DNA of 64,000 nt from Sycobia sp. Sy_11 (GCA_018907035.1 JACCIC010000350.1:142866-206865), one strand, 5' to 3'; positions 24,001 through 36,308 are shown, numbered from the stretch's first letter. Notes: a model not told the origin generated them from the letters alone. A program made the numbers and translations.

Positions 24001-26330
24001 ATGGATATGCAGTGACAATTGATTTTATTGGTTGGACATCTTGCGAGGAAAACCTCGCACGAGTTAGAAAAAGCAACTTTCTCGCATGTATCAAAGTTTC
24101 ATTTTATACAACATGAGAGCGGCACTAAGTCATGTCATAAAATTTTGATTATTGTGTTATAGTGGTATAAAAGCGTTCGTAGCGCGTAAACGATGACAAT
24201 TTGTAAAATTTCAATTCTAAACTGTTGGGGGTGAAATTTGATACAAAAATTGAAATATTTTAGCATTTACAATAAGCTGCTTTACATTGTTGTAAAGTCT
24301 TTTTCTTAAAACTTTTCTTCACATACAGTAATTAATAATAATTCAGAATAATTGACCTTTTCTTACCTTATGTTATCTCCAAAATGTATGACGTAGCTAT
24401 ATTATTCAATGCTAAATAATTTCGTATGAAATTAATAAAGCTTAAAATAAAAAAACAAATAATAATAATAACAGACCTTACCGAGATTTTATTTCCTTCT
24501 GCATAATTTTTTTTGTAGTCACTAATTACTTGGTGAGGAAACGCGTCAAGTACAGCCTAAATGTATAGCATAAAGTACATACATGAATGATATTTTCGTC
24601 AGACGATAATTAAAATTAAAATTATAACTTAAAGATTAACTTTGTATAATTGTATAAGTGTTTTTTTTTTCTTTCTTACTTGAAGACTAAATATAAAACC
24701 ACTGAGACAGTGTACACTCTTTTCATACTAATTCACGTTTCAACGTCGAAAAGTCACAAAACAAACATTGCTCTTGAAATGGAAGCAGTTTCTGTATAAG
24801 CAAAAAAAAAAAAATCCTCGAGCTTCTTCTAAATGGTAAAGATATTTATTCAGCTTAGAAACGCGTTCTCCGCCTGAGAAAAGATATACAAGCGTCAGTA
24901 AATCAAACTCAGTTTCTTCCTCTACTATACATTTACAAACTTAATGAATTATATTCTCTTTCTTTTCACTATAATGTGACTTTCGTATAGGATTACTTCT
25001 CGCAAATGAATTAGGCATATAAAAACTGCAGGAAGTTTGGGAGAAGGAAAGAATGAAAGAGAGATAGAGGGGTGAGGGGGGGGGGAGACAGTGAGATTAG
25101 TAACAGATTTTTTCTGGCTTTGAAGTATAATCCTGTTTAGCCGAAATGCGTGAATACAAAGATCAATATAATAAGATAATAAGGAATTGAGTAATGCAAG
25201 CAAAGTAACTGAGAAGTAAAGAATTTGCATTAAATATTGAATAATATTATAATAACACCGTTAATACCGATCCTAGGTCTGATTCTCATAATAAGAGAAA
25301 TAATAAAACAAATAATGATATATTATTATTCATAACTGAATATTTCATCTCTGGTCGGTCGATCACTCTACGATTCCAGTCAGATCTGCGGAAACATCAA
25401 GATCCGACAAAAGAGATTGCTTTAAATAATTGGAAGAATATCTTCAGTAACTGATGCAATTCGGAAACGAGTTGTGAGACGAGAAGATTAACAAGTGAAG
25501 GATAAATTGAGGGAAAGTCTAAGACAGGTGCGCGGCTTTAATAATTACTTGCTCAGTTCGACCGGATGACCGTACGATGGAAATTTCCCAAAACGAAAGG
25601 TAGACGAGCATTTTTGCGGTATTCGCAGTTCGTTGGAACCATTTTTATAGAGACGCTTGCGATTCGAACACGTGGCTAGTGATTAGATGATGTATTTCGA
25701 CTATCTGTTCGCTTAGATGGAATATAGGTGAACAACAATAGTTCGATACGCCGTATGGAGTACGATAGCGATTACAGTACGTCCATTTCACCTAATAGTG
25801 TATACAATTGGCGCGGAATTTATATAGGCACATCGTTTACGTAAGATCCTCTAAATGTAGGATATATTAATTGTACAGTGATATAATTGACTACCAAGTA
25901 AGATTGCTTTAATTGTGTTATCATAGGCATTAAGTAGCAAATCATTCCTATTATTCTAGTTCCCGACAGCGTTGATGTCAACGTTTCGTGTCTTTTCTCT
26001 TTGAAGTGCTTCGTAGACGTAATCGGGTTCGAAGGACAGGTAAAGCGGTATGTCACAGCATATACGAGAAAAGACAAGTTCTTTGTTTAAGACTGAAAAT
26101 TGTCATTTGTGTTAATTGGAGATAGCAAATGCCCGTCTAGGCTATCTAGCGGGCCGTCAATGTAAGCGTTTATTGTCAAATTTTACATATCTTTTCGAAC
26201 TTTTGGAAAATCACAACTGCGTGTCTACGACCCTTCGATTAATCCGCAAAACCATTTTGAGTACAGAAGTCATCGTCACGGACAATTCGCCCGAGCTCAC
26301 GTCATTAAGAGGTGCGCGATGAATTGCTTC
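24001..26330. other. Unique sequence with almost no microsatellites
   Basis: About 2.3 kb with no long dinucleotide tract, unusual for this window. AT-rich to 25.4 kb, then balanced. Minus-strand donor motif AAG/GTAAGA at about 24366. The longest frames are under 90 codons and resemble nothing I know. Confidence 0.6.
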
Positions 26331-26951
26331 GAAAACTATCGAAAAAAAAAAAGAACATTTTGACCGACGGACAATTAGTCGATGCCCAGACGATACCGAG
26401 AGCTTCGAATGACGGGTCTGACATGCCGGACACGGATGAGATATTTCGGAAAGTTTGGGCGATCGAGATCTGAGCCAATGGCTTTTCCGTCATTCGTGGG
26501 ACCTGGCCGCGGCAAAAACTGACGAATCGAAGGAATAAAATATGAGGACGCGCAAAAGGGCGCGCAAAACGCATCATCGAAGCTGAATAACGATCGTAAC
26601 GATCCGCGTTAGGATCGGCCGTAGTGTAGAGAGGAGCGGATCGAGATGACTCGGCTCGTATCTCAATTACATACACTTGGGGAAACGACGAAAAAGCGCG
26701 GGATTGGTAAGGGCGGGGAGGAGGATCAAGAGAGCAAGGAACGGGCATAATACACACGGCGTCAATCAAGCACCGGCTTCCGTCGTCCGAGATTAAGGCT
26801 AAGCCCATTATAAGCTCTCGTAAGAAAAATCCGCACGTGTATGTATATAGTAATAGTGGATCAGGCTCGAGCTCGGACGAACGTTTGATTATGGAACGTG
26901 CAGGATGTATTAGGAGAGCTCAGTCGATCCGCGCACGCTCGCGTACTTTGT

Positions 26952-26958
26952 ACATATG

Positions 26959-27011
<53 letters not shown>
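26952..27011. repeat. (TA)n microsatellite
   Basis: TATATG units passing into a pure TA tract. Confidence 0.95.
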
Positions 27012-27016
<5 letters not shown>

Positions 27017-27806
27017 ATCGTAATCAATTGAACACGATTCGGATGTTGGGAAGACGGCTGGGGGCAAGATGGGCGGGGGGCGAGTCCCCCGAGATTTTTT
27101 CTTCTTCGGAGGGTTAATATACAAGGGGGAACGACAATTAGAGATTAAACGGCTTACCCAAGTCGAGAGTCCTATAATGCTCTTATCCCCGGATATCAGT
27201 GGTATTATATCGCTCGTGCAGTACGTACAGGGGAGGGGGGGTGTCGCGCGTTCATCGAAGTTTCGCGAGAAGTCAATTCGCTTAGCGTGGGTCGCAGTGA
27301 AACTTGTCACTCGACGCCTTATCGATGTATAAACGTACGACTGCCGAGTATACGTAGGATTTAAAGCTCGCCCGCGAGTATTGGGCTAAAACATTCGTAT
27401 CACCGCATCTCTATTCCGCTGATTCGCCACGCGAAAAATCGTAACGTATAACGGCTGGTGTTCGACGTTATCCCCCCCCCCCACCCCACCCACCGCCGAG
27501 GATCCAACAAATGGATCGGACGACACGTTTCGCCGTCGATCTGCTGGGACCCGCCGCCTCCACTCGCCCCGCGTACGCCGACGACAATTAATCAGCTCGC
27601 GGCGCGAACAAATGGGGCTGATTCATCCCGCGAACGAGGGGCCGTCCTAAGTGTACTGGGCGCCCCTCGAGCCGCGAATCTAATTGGCCGGTGCGTGGAT
27701 GGACGGGAAGGACGAGGGATGAACGGAGCGTTGCTCGAATCCCCGTATTAGATCGGGTGCCGGGGACGCGCGTTATATGCGCGTTTGTTGAAGCTCGAAA
27801 TTGCAG

Positions 27807-27808
<2 letters not shown>

Positions 27809-27856
<48 letters not shown>

Positions 27857-27872
27857 CACACACACGCGCGCG
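27809..27872. repeat. Compound (TA)n(CA)n(CG)n microsatellite
   Basis: TA tract to 27849, then CA, then CG alternation. Confidence 0.95.
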
Positions 27873-27986
27873 CCCGCGTTGGATTTTTATACCGATTGAT
27901 ATTCTCTGGATTGATAAATAATTACGAATGCTTTTTGTCTGTTGTCGTAGTAAAAGATTGATATGAGTATATTGTATTTGCTTTAC

Positions 27987-28012
27987 AAAAAAAAAAAAAA
28001 AAAAAAAAAAAA
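27987..28012. repeat. A-run
   Basis: 26 consecutive A's followed by TAAAAA. Confidence 0.9.
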
Positions 28013-29032
28013 TAAAAACTGTACATTTATCAAGTATATGATGCACTTTTAAACGACCGTTCAAAAGCGATTTAGCGAAGAGAACGTGCGTCATTATTAC
28101 TGATAAATATGTATATAGTTGGCATTAGATTAAAAAAAAAATTAAGCAATTAAAAATAAAAACAAAAAAGTTCGTATCGAGCGATATCGTATCGCGAAAT
28201 GCACATTGTTTTTATTAACTTCTTGGCATACCAATATGTTAATTAATACGTAGGATAAGTATTAAATCATTATTTGCGACGATCGGAGAGAACGATTTAT
28301 TTTCAATTTTTTTCTGTCATATTGTAATTATAATTATATGTATAATGTTCATAGAAACGAACAGATTAAGCATTATAAAATATTAGTTTAAGTACCTCGT
28401 AATGGAAAATGACCTTAGCCAACTAAAAATCATTTAACATTATTTCTTTATAGTTTAGGTACGAATCCTAATAAAACGTGTAAGAAAAAATTTTAATTCA
28501 TTTGGGAATAATTATTGAAAATTGAAATTGACTGCAAATCTGTCCCTGAACAAACCAGTACTTAGCTTTTCAAAGTAAATATTCAAGAAAATAGCTGTAC
28601 TAGTGCAGGGGAAAAAGTACGATTTGATTTTAGAACTGATAAGACACTAGAAGTTTGGTTTATCCTAAAAAAATTACTAAGACTATCGTATAGCTAAAGA
28701 AGGCAGCTTTCCGTTGTCCATCGTAACTTAAAACACTGTTTAAACAACTGCATATATATATATATATATATTTTTTTTTTTTCGGCACAAAAACTTTACA
28801 GACAATCCGTATCCCCTTGATATTCTCTCCCTGCGTCGGGAAGTTTTCACGCGTCGGGTTGGGATCGGGGCCGTGGGAAGTTTTGCAAGTTCCGGGCCCG
28901 GAGATGCGACTTCTATATAAAGCTCGAGAAAGAGTTCCTATCGCAGCGGGCAGGGTGTGGGAGGGGGGGGGAGGAAACTTTCGTGAATAAGTCGGAAACA
29001 AAGATGCGCGCGCGTGCGCGCTTTTACCCGTG

Positions 29033-29035
<3 letters not shown>

Positions 29036-29077
<42 letters not shown>

Positions 29078-29141
29078 TGTATGTATGTATGTATGTATGT
29101 ATAGTATATGTATGTATGTATATGTATGTATACATACATAG
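29036..29141. repeat. Compound (TA)n(ATGT)n microsatellite
   Basis: TA tract followed by ATGT blocks and a final inverted TACATACATA. Confidence 0.95.
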
Positions 29142-29363
29142 ATAGACATGTAGACCCCGAAATTCGTGATCGGAAATATTCGGGAGTGAGTGGTCCGGAG
29201 CTTTTTTCTCTCTTCTGTCTTTTTGTTTTCTCAATCGAGAAGTGGAAAGAGCCAATGTTGACTCTTTTGGATTAGTGTGTGCAGGAGGGTTGTTCTTTTT
29301 TTTTTTTCATTCTTCTCTCGATCCTTGAATTCGCGAAGGAGCGCAGACGCGTGCGTGTTCGTG

Positions 29364-29387
29364 TTTTTTTTTTTTTTTTTTTTTTTT
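29364..29387. repeat. T-run
   Basis: 24 consecutive T's. Confidence 0.9.
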
Positions 29388-30250
29388 GTTCGTCGAATCC
29401 GGGGGATCTTGTTTAAATATTAGCTTTGCCGATGTTAAAATGTGGCGCTTGCAAATAGAGCTTATGAAGCTCTCCTTCTCCGTCTCCCTCGGCTTTTAGC
29501 TGATGCGCGAACGACAGCATTTAGTTTTTAAGATATTTTCGGAATATGTGAAATTTAACGAAGCGCTTCAGACCCGGTCGGTTATCACAGCGACAGAGAT
29601 AATCCACAATGTCGTATACGCCACTTAAGGATTAATCAATGGCGCTTGAGTGCGTCCCATTTCGTCCCCCTACCCTCCGGCGAAAGCAGTCTTAAAGCAG
29701 TCAGAAAATTTTAGGCGGGTGCCCCCTTTTTTTTCCACAAAATGCCACGATTCCATCCAAGTTTTCCATCAATTTCACGAGACCGAAATGACGTGCCATT
29801 CGTTGCGACAAATTGTCGTTAACGATTATTCTATGGTTCGCGATACCGTCGAAATACAGCTGTCATTGTCAATCACCTCCCCAAGTTTAGTTAAGTTCGA
29901 AGATATTTATCAGAAGCTCCTTTAAGTTTCATTGAATATGAAAAAAAAGGATTCGATTTTTTATTCCGCACCGCTGCTGTTCTCATCAAGCTCATCCTTG
30001 GCCTCGCGCGGAATTTCTGACTCGCTTGAAATTTTCCAGCTTAATTCTCATTTTCAAGTTTGAAAAGTTCTCCGTCAACATTTGCATACTAATATTAACT
30101 GAACATATACGTCCAAAGAGAAATGGCAGCCGTTCAAAAAAAGCCTAAAAACAAAAAAAATTGCAGAAAATCTACTTTTCGTTTGTCTATCGAGGGAGAT
30201 AGGTCGTTTTTTTTTCATTTTTTTTTTTCTTCATCTCTTCGGCATTTCAG

Positions 30251-30265
30251 TTTTGTACAAAATTG
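30251..30265 (+). other. Candidate 15-base microexon
   Basis: A strong T-rich acceptor ending CGGCATTTCAG is followed by TTTTGTACAAAATTG and then a consensus GTAAGT donor. The 15 bases are a multiple of three and start with a 12-bp palindrome. Chance matches of this quality are possible in 64 kb. Confidence 0.2.
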
Positions 30266-30915
30266 GTAAGTTCTTTTGATTTCTGAGGCAAAACCGATGC
30301 GCGCGCGGTCAAAATAAAAGTCAATTATCAATATTGATTTTACGAGATGAAAAATCTAGCATACGATTGGGAACGAAGAATTTCATTGAACTCGACGGGG
30401 CCGCATATGAAAGGAGAACTCCGATGGGTCGTCTGAAATTCACAAGCATCGTATCCAAATGCGTTCTGCATCATCTACGTGGATGTCGATTTTTGAATTG
30501 CTGAAAATTGCAGCGGCAACAACAACAAGAACAACGGACATCAAAAACACCGCCAAATCGCGCCCTTTAACCGCAGTTTTCTCAATCCTTGAATTTTTAA
30601 CGCGACGGCCTCTCCCTCTCGTCTATCCTCGCCGCGATATTCGCCCCCCTCCTCCCCCCCCCATGGTTCCGTAAACGGCCGATCGTTTAGCGTCGGAAAA
30701 ATTCGATTAGATCCGCGCGCTCCTCGTTGCCACTGCATGGGCTGGCGAGATAAGCGTTGCCCGATCTCGACGCCGCGCGCACCGTGCCGCTCCGTAGCAA
30801 TTGGCCAAAACATAGGGGGTCGGCTCGGGCGCGACTACGACGTGAAGTTCGGAGGCCCGTAGTCGTCGCGGAACGAGTCGCGCGTGCTCCGTCGCACAAG
30901 CAATACGTACATTGT

Positions 30916-30938
30916 TATAATAATAATAATATATATAA

Positions 30939-30979
<41 letters not shown>
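30916..30979. repeat. Inverted TAA/TTA trinucleotide array
   Basis: TAA units, a TATATA centre, then about 12 TTA units. The two halves are complementary. Confidence 0.9.
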
Positions 30980-31013
30980 TAAGTCGTTTATGGTTGACGT
31001 GACTATACGTAGT

Positions 31014-31016
31014 CTA

Positions 31017-31061
<45 letters not shown>
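31014..31061. repeat. (TA)n microsatellite
   Basis: TA repeat with a G near the start. Confidence 0.95.
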
Positions 31062-31063
<2 letters not shown>

Positions 31064-31138
31064 TATGCTGCGGTGAGCAGTTTTGTTCTTACCGCGGGTG
31101 AGCCGGGCAATATTGCGCTGGTTGAAAACAATTACGTA

Positions 31139-31165
31139 TATTATTCGCCTCTGTATAGCGAATAA

Positions 31166-31167
<2 letters not shown>
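31139..31167. other. 10-bp hairpin beside a TA tract
   Basis: TATTATTCGC - CTCTGTATA - GCGAATAATA, a perfect stem ending two bases before the 58-base TA tract at 31169. Confidence 0.5.

Positions 31168-31168
<1 letters not shown>

Positions 31169-31226
<58 letters not shown>
31169..31226. repeat. (TA)n microsatellite
   Basis: Perfect TA repeat of about 29 units. Confidence 0.95.
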
Positions 31227-31228
<2 letters not shown>

Positions 31229-31284
31229 TCCTCTATAGATACTTTTAAATATTGACCAACACTGATCGATTGGGTGCTGTAATA

Positions 31285-31335
31285 TACACACACACTCGCG
31301 CGCACACACACACACACACACACATACGCGCGCGC
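31285..31335. repeat. (CA)n/(CG)n microsatellite
   Basis: CA repeats interrupted by TCGCGCG and ending in CG. Confidence 0.93.
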
Positions 31336-32020
31336 GCCGATGCAAAGAGCCGATTCGTGTTTCGTATGCTGTAAAAGTTACTATTTCCATTATTTGTAAT
31401 CGTATGTGTATATATATGTATATAATAAAAAGATTGTTTAGAACTGTAGAGAAGGAGAGAGAGAGAGAGAAGCGAAGGTTATCTCGCTGGAGCAAGCCGA
31501 AGCTTACATTGTTCGTGCCGTATAGAGTAATAAAAAACTTTTTAAAATTTTTTTTTTATGTTTTGCTTTTATTTAGCACGTATAAAAGCTCTTATTGAAA
31601 GAAGACAACCCGTCTAGAAGAAAAATAAATCTTAGACTTTATCTGGAAGTTTTCTCGCGTCTAATTTTTTTTCACACGAAGGGGACAGAACGCCGAAAAG
31701 ATGGAAACAATAATAATTTTGCGATCGCATCGAAATTCTCCATCTTTTAGCGACGAAAAACGAATTATTACATAAATTAACACTTGCCCTGATAAAAAAA
31801 AATCGTGTTTTTTTCTGTCTTCTTGTAAAAAAAACTCTGTTTCCTGTATTCACAGTCGGCCGCGCTTATCGCATCGTTAATTAAACAAATTCAAATAGTT
31901 TGTTAATGCTCCGTCACGCGGCGCAGTCTCGTGTTATTATTTTTCTACGCCATTAATCAAAACGCGTATACGTTGAAAAACTGCGTCGAAGATAATGATA
32001 ATTCAACACTCCATACTTCT

Positions 32021-32074
32021 AATATATATATATGTATGTATGTATACATGTATGTATGTATGTATGTATGTATA
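32021..32074. repeat. (TA)n(ATGT)n array
   Basis: TA then ATGT units with one ACATG inversion, about 60 bases upstream of the candidate ratchet site. Confidence 0.9.
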
Positions 32075-32134
32075 TTTACACTTATATTGTATTATTTATA
32101 CCCGCACCTGATTAATGTATTTGTTTTTCTGTTT

Positions 32135-32143
32135 CAGGTGAGT
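32135..32143 (+). other. Candidate recursive (ratchet) splice site
   Basis: A pyrimidine tract TTTGTTTTTCTGTTTCAG is followed without any exon by GTGAGT. A branch-point-like CTGAT/TTAAT lies about 25 bases upstream. This is the arrangement of zero-length exons used to remove long insect introns in steps. It is the only AG with a full GTRAGT donor that I found in the window. It is a motif only, with no exon evidence. Confidence 0.3.
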
Positions 32144-33028
32144 TGTTGCAGATATGTTATCGCTCTATCCTTATACTATAAGTCAAGGACACGTGAGTTT
32201 AATAAACTGTAAGAATTTGCCGCTTTATACGAGGCTTCACATGTGTATGTCTATATGTATATGCACACGCACACTTGTAGAAAGCCCCGTTCGAGTAAAA
32301 CGGAATACGAGAATTTTTTATTTTTTATTTTTTTAAATAAAGATCTCATTCCGTCTATTTTATAAGTTTTTATGCAAATAATTCACGCTCTGAACGTGTA
32401 AAGTGTAATTATGAAAAAAAAAGCGTTAATGAAAAGAGCAAAGCTAAGTTCATGAAAATGAGCTTGTAAGAATCTCGTTTAAATTTGTTGCGCCCGCGGG
32501 TATATTATATAGGTATTTATCTGAACTCCTAATTACATTATAATAAAAATTATAAAAATTGTCTTGATTATAGTACTCGAGGAGTCTTTTCACAGAAAAA
32601 GCTCCAGTCGAATATACATTGAAGAGTTAATGCTAAAGTCTCCCACTTAATGGCACGGTTTCGAGGCTCATGTATACGAAAATTTTAAGCGTGTATCATT
32701 TAAATACGTGTACGGAGAAACCATTATTGCTCTTATTGTGAAAGTATTGCGAAGTAAAAAAAAAATGACGCCTTCCCAGCCCTGATAACTTATCTATATT
32801 AATTCGATGAGAATGTGAATCATTAAAATCAAATTCGCAGTTGCGTGCTCTCGTCGTGCTGCTTTGGTATAGAACTTAGACTACTGACCAAAGCTCCATC
32901 TGGCGAACCCTTAACTCCTCGATATATAGGAGGGACCGCTAAGGAGCTTCTAATAGTCTCGGCGGAAGAGTGATTTTTTCGCTAATCTGCATATGTTTGT
33001 GTTTTATTATCAGTAGTGCACTTTCAAG

Positions 33029-33031
<3 letters not shown>

Positions 33032-33073
<42 letters not shown>
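33032..33073. repeat. (TA)n microsatellite
   Basis: Perfect TA repeat. Confidence 0.95.
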
Positions 33074-33074
<1 letters not shown>

Positions 33075-33241
33075 CATTTATATAACAATCATAACTATTT
33101 TGATAAAATAGGATATGCCGGGTGTAAGTCGAGAACTTTAAGTTGAGTATCACTGCGACTCTGGTGAACGTACTTAACAATTGCAATCCCTCACTCCCAC
33201 TATATAATCCCTATCCGATGCCACGCTATCGGATAATCTTA

Positions 33242-33245
<4 letters not shown>

Positions 33246-33284
<39 letters not shown>
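33246..33284. repeat. (TA)n microsatellite
   Basis: First of four TA tracts between 33.2 and 33.9 kb. Confidence 0.95.
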
Positions 33285-33287
<3 letters not shown>

Positions 33288-33390
33288 GTGTGTAGGTCGC
33301 GGTCGCACCGTAATCGTGTCTTTCAGCAGACGAGAAATCAACAGTCGCGGGTCTTCGCTCGTCTGGGCTATGTTGTATGTATGCGCATGT

Positions 33391-33395
33391 ATGTA

Positions 33396-33443
<48 letters not shown>
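33391..33443. repeat. (TA)n microsatellite
   Basis: TA tract preceded by ATGT units. Confidence 0.95.
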
Positions 33444-33446
<3 letters not shown>

Positions 33447-33697
33447 TATAGAGGGAGTCGAGAGCTGTACGCGCCGCGCCCCACGTCTACTTTACTTTTC
33501 CTATTCTCTTCCCCCTGCACCTCCCGTCTCCCCACGTCACAAATCGTCCGTCTCCCATTGCCCGTCTCCTATCCTTCTCTCAGTTACGCCGTGCATTATT
33601 ACAATGGGGGTCCAATTGGCTTTCCGCCTTAGACGCTAAGCCTCTCTGCACCGCGATGCTTCTTTTTCGTTCGTGCACACAATGTTTTCTTGATCTG

Positions 33698-33701
<4 letters not shown>

Positions 33702-33741
<40 letters not shown>

Positions 33742-33764
33742 AAATAAATGACTAAATAAATAAC

Positions 33765-33800
<36 letters not shown>

Positions 33801-33801
33801 A

Positions 33802-33851
<50 letters not shown>
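33702..33851. repeat. Compound (TA)n(AAAT)n(TA)n array
   Basis: TA tract, then about 14 AAAT units with CTAA variants (33741-33799), then a second TA tract. Total 150 bases. Confidence 0.95.
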
Positions 33852-33856
<5 letters not shown>

Positions 33857-34801
33857 GGTTTCTCCAGGTTTGCACGAATATCGTGTTGCATGTACACTTA
33901 TATAGTACACGGCAGTGTAAAACAATACATAAATTACGTCATATATATAATAACAACTTACTAGGCGCATGAGCTCGCGTTGTCTAACTGTCACCCGAGA
34001 TATTCGGAATTTTGCGCAAGACTTTTATGATCTGCAAAAATTTGCGTGAGGTATTTTTCCCGTGATATATGCATAGTCTGAGTACCCGACAATTCATTGT
34101 GGAAATAAATAACTATATATAACTTATATCAAATCGGTTGCAACGAACTCGGTTTTTAGCTTGAAGTATATAACAGACTGAAAATAGGGAAATAAATAAG
34201 AAGAAATAATCCTGCAGGGCGATGAAAATTTATAAAATCAGCACAAATCATATTTTGTTGATGATTTCATTATTGGCGCATCTCCGAGTGCCTCATTTGC
34301 TTGTCAAAATTTTTTTAAATGATTGTATTATTTATTATAAATATATACATAACAGTTATGTAAACGCTGAGATTTAAATCGTTAGATATTGGAACAGAAT
34401 TTTTCGAAAATTTGAATAACGATTATTTAATTCCATGATCATTTTGATTCCATTATTATAAAGATTCTTTTTTCATTGTACGTATATTTATATAACATTG
34501 CAAACAGTCTAGTCTTATACAATTATAGTACTTCGATTTTTCTTTGCCGTTACGGTTCTAGTCGTAAGAAGATTGTATTTCGCAATGATTCGTGCTTCAA
34601 ACTCGCATATAAAGAAGTAAAAAAAAAACTGTCGATAAATCATTTACTATACGATTCTACTTGACGAAAATTAAAAGGAACCCCGGCTCGATCGAAGCTT
34701 TAAATGCTTCTTAACGTACGCATAACTCGGAAGCCGAATGACGAATCGAGGTATCGCTTCGAGGGAGTCTCGTACGAATAAATCCGATTGATAAGGTGTT
34801 G

Positions 34802-34830
34802 TTTTGTTTTTCTTTTTTTTTTTTTTTTTG
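34802..34830. repeat. T-rich run
   Basis: Ends in 18 T's and faces the A-rich stretch at 35074. Confidence 0.85.
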
Positions 34831-35073
34831 TCGCGTTTTTCTTCTATCGAGAGGGTATTAGGGTATTGATTTCCCACGAGAAGAGCCGCAATGATCAATG
34901 GCCGGGTCAATTTTCGCAAGAGAGCGACGTACGATAAATCCGTGAATTTTCCATCGGCCCCCTCTGGTTGGCTGGCCGCGAACCTCTCCCTCTCCGTCTT
35001 TCACACAGCGCGTACACCCGCTCTCGGCCGCGACAATCCAGCGGGTCGATAACTGATCGGCGGCTGGCCAAGG

Positions 35074-35157
35074 TAAAAAACAAGAAAAAAAAAAAAAAAC
35101 AAATAACAAAAAAAAAAACAAGAAAAAAACAAGAAAGAACTAAAAGCAAGCAAGAAT
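35074..35157. repeat. A-rich low-complexity stretch
   Basis: A runs separated by single C or G, of the form CAAGAAAAAA. Confidence 0.9.
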
Positions 35158-36237
35158 AAAGAGGAACCATTACGAAGGACTTTCGAAACGATCGGAAATA
35201 AGGTAGACAGCAGCGCACCGGGCGAGAGGTCGGGAGAGGGAGGAGCGATGCACGATTTTCCTTCGCGGAAATTCGATAAGTCTCGTCGTAAAGCGAGCTC
35301 GGGAAATGTCTCCCGTCCGTCCTCTGTCAGTCACCCTGTCTATATAACGACGCATTATACCGGCGCATAATATTGGACTTCCAGATGAAAGAGCCGGCAT
35401 AAAAGAGGATGGAGGTGGTGGTCGGGGGGCGGGGAGGGAGAGGGGGGGATAAATAAAAATGAAACCAGAAGGAGGAGATGACATGTAATATAGGCAAGAG
35501 AGGACGCTCGTGTACATATATACATATATAGATATAAACGCTGACGCAAAACACATTGGACGCGTCGGTGTGACGTCGGCGGAGCTACTGCGCCCGGCGT
35601 GACGTTTGCACGCATCATTTTACTTATACGTAATAATAATCTGGAATATTGGGAAAAACGAGGAGGTGCGTCACGGTGACAATGGGCCGATGCACGTGCG
35701 TGCATATATATACATATTGGTAAATAATACTGCTCCACGCGTTGAAAACGCTCGAAATACCTACGCGTGAAGGGCGGGGGCGAGGGGGGGGGATCGAATC
35801 GATGACTAGCTCGGAGAAGATTCTTAATAAAAATGAACATTTAATTACGACGAGGTAGTCGTAACTGTGTCAATTGACGAAGTTTCGATGTGCTGAGCAT
35901 TCGTAATTCTCTTTCCGTACTAAATGCAACGATTATACAATTGCTCGACTTGGAATTATTTCACACGTCCCGATCGTTCCTCGAAGGTTCTTGATCAATA
36001 ATGCAATTACCGCTAACTTGGAATTCAATCGTTTGAGAATGATAGGGTTCGTTAAAAATTAGAAAATGCAAGCTTGAAACGTGTATTTTAATGGGGATAA
36101 TGGAGACCCGAAGCCGAGGTACGCTACACATTCCACGATATTGTTCTTATAACGAGAACCTATTTTAATGCTAGCGCGGCTTGTCTTACGACAGGATGGG
36201 GTATTCGAAATATTCGATTCTTAAAAACTTCTCATAT

Positions 36238-36248
36238 GTATATATATA

Positions 36249-36307
<59 letters not shown>
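36238..36307. repeat. Compound (TA)n(CA)n(TA)n microsatellite
   Basis: Short TA, CA repeat, then a 40-base TA tract. Confidence 0.93.

Positions 36308-36308
<1 letters not shown>

Larger units (their letters stand above)
26331..27880. other. CpG-rich, unique block
   Basis: Balanced to GC-rich sequence with many CG and several conserved-looking segments (ATTAATCAGCTCGCGG; AACAAATGGGGCTGATTC near 27610). Also a C12 run at 27473 and G runs near 27070 and 27230. Candidate regulatory sequence. A 167-codon minus frame (26305-26808) is not convincing as a gene. Confidence 0.45.
28013..30900. other. AT-rich, then mixed non-coding
   Basis: 28.0-28.75 kb is AT-rich and unique, 28.8-29.0 kb is GC-rich, and 29.3-30.4 kb is mixed with long T-runs and the microexon-like motif. 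A CpG patch with C-runs lies at 30600-30900. No gene was recognised. Confidence 0.65.
31340..33240. other. AT-rich non-coding
   Basis: Unique AT-rich sequence holding the candidate ratchet site at 32137/32138. Nothing else recognisable. Confidence 0.65.

Noticed and set aside
26305..26808. 167-codon minus-strand frame, the longest outside transposons and repeats
   Set aside because: The composition is ordinary but there is no recognisable domain, it ends in a poly-Phe T-run artefact, and the region is CpG-rich, where stops are rarer. A homology search would decide.
33032..33851. Regularly spaced repeats that might suggest a CRISPR array
   Set aside because: The repeats are TA microsatellites of different lengths with unequal spacers, in eukaryotic DNA.
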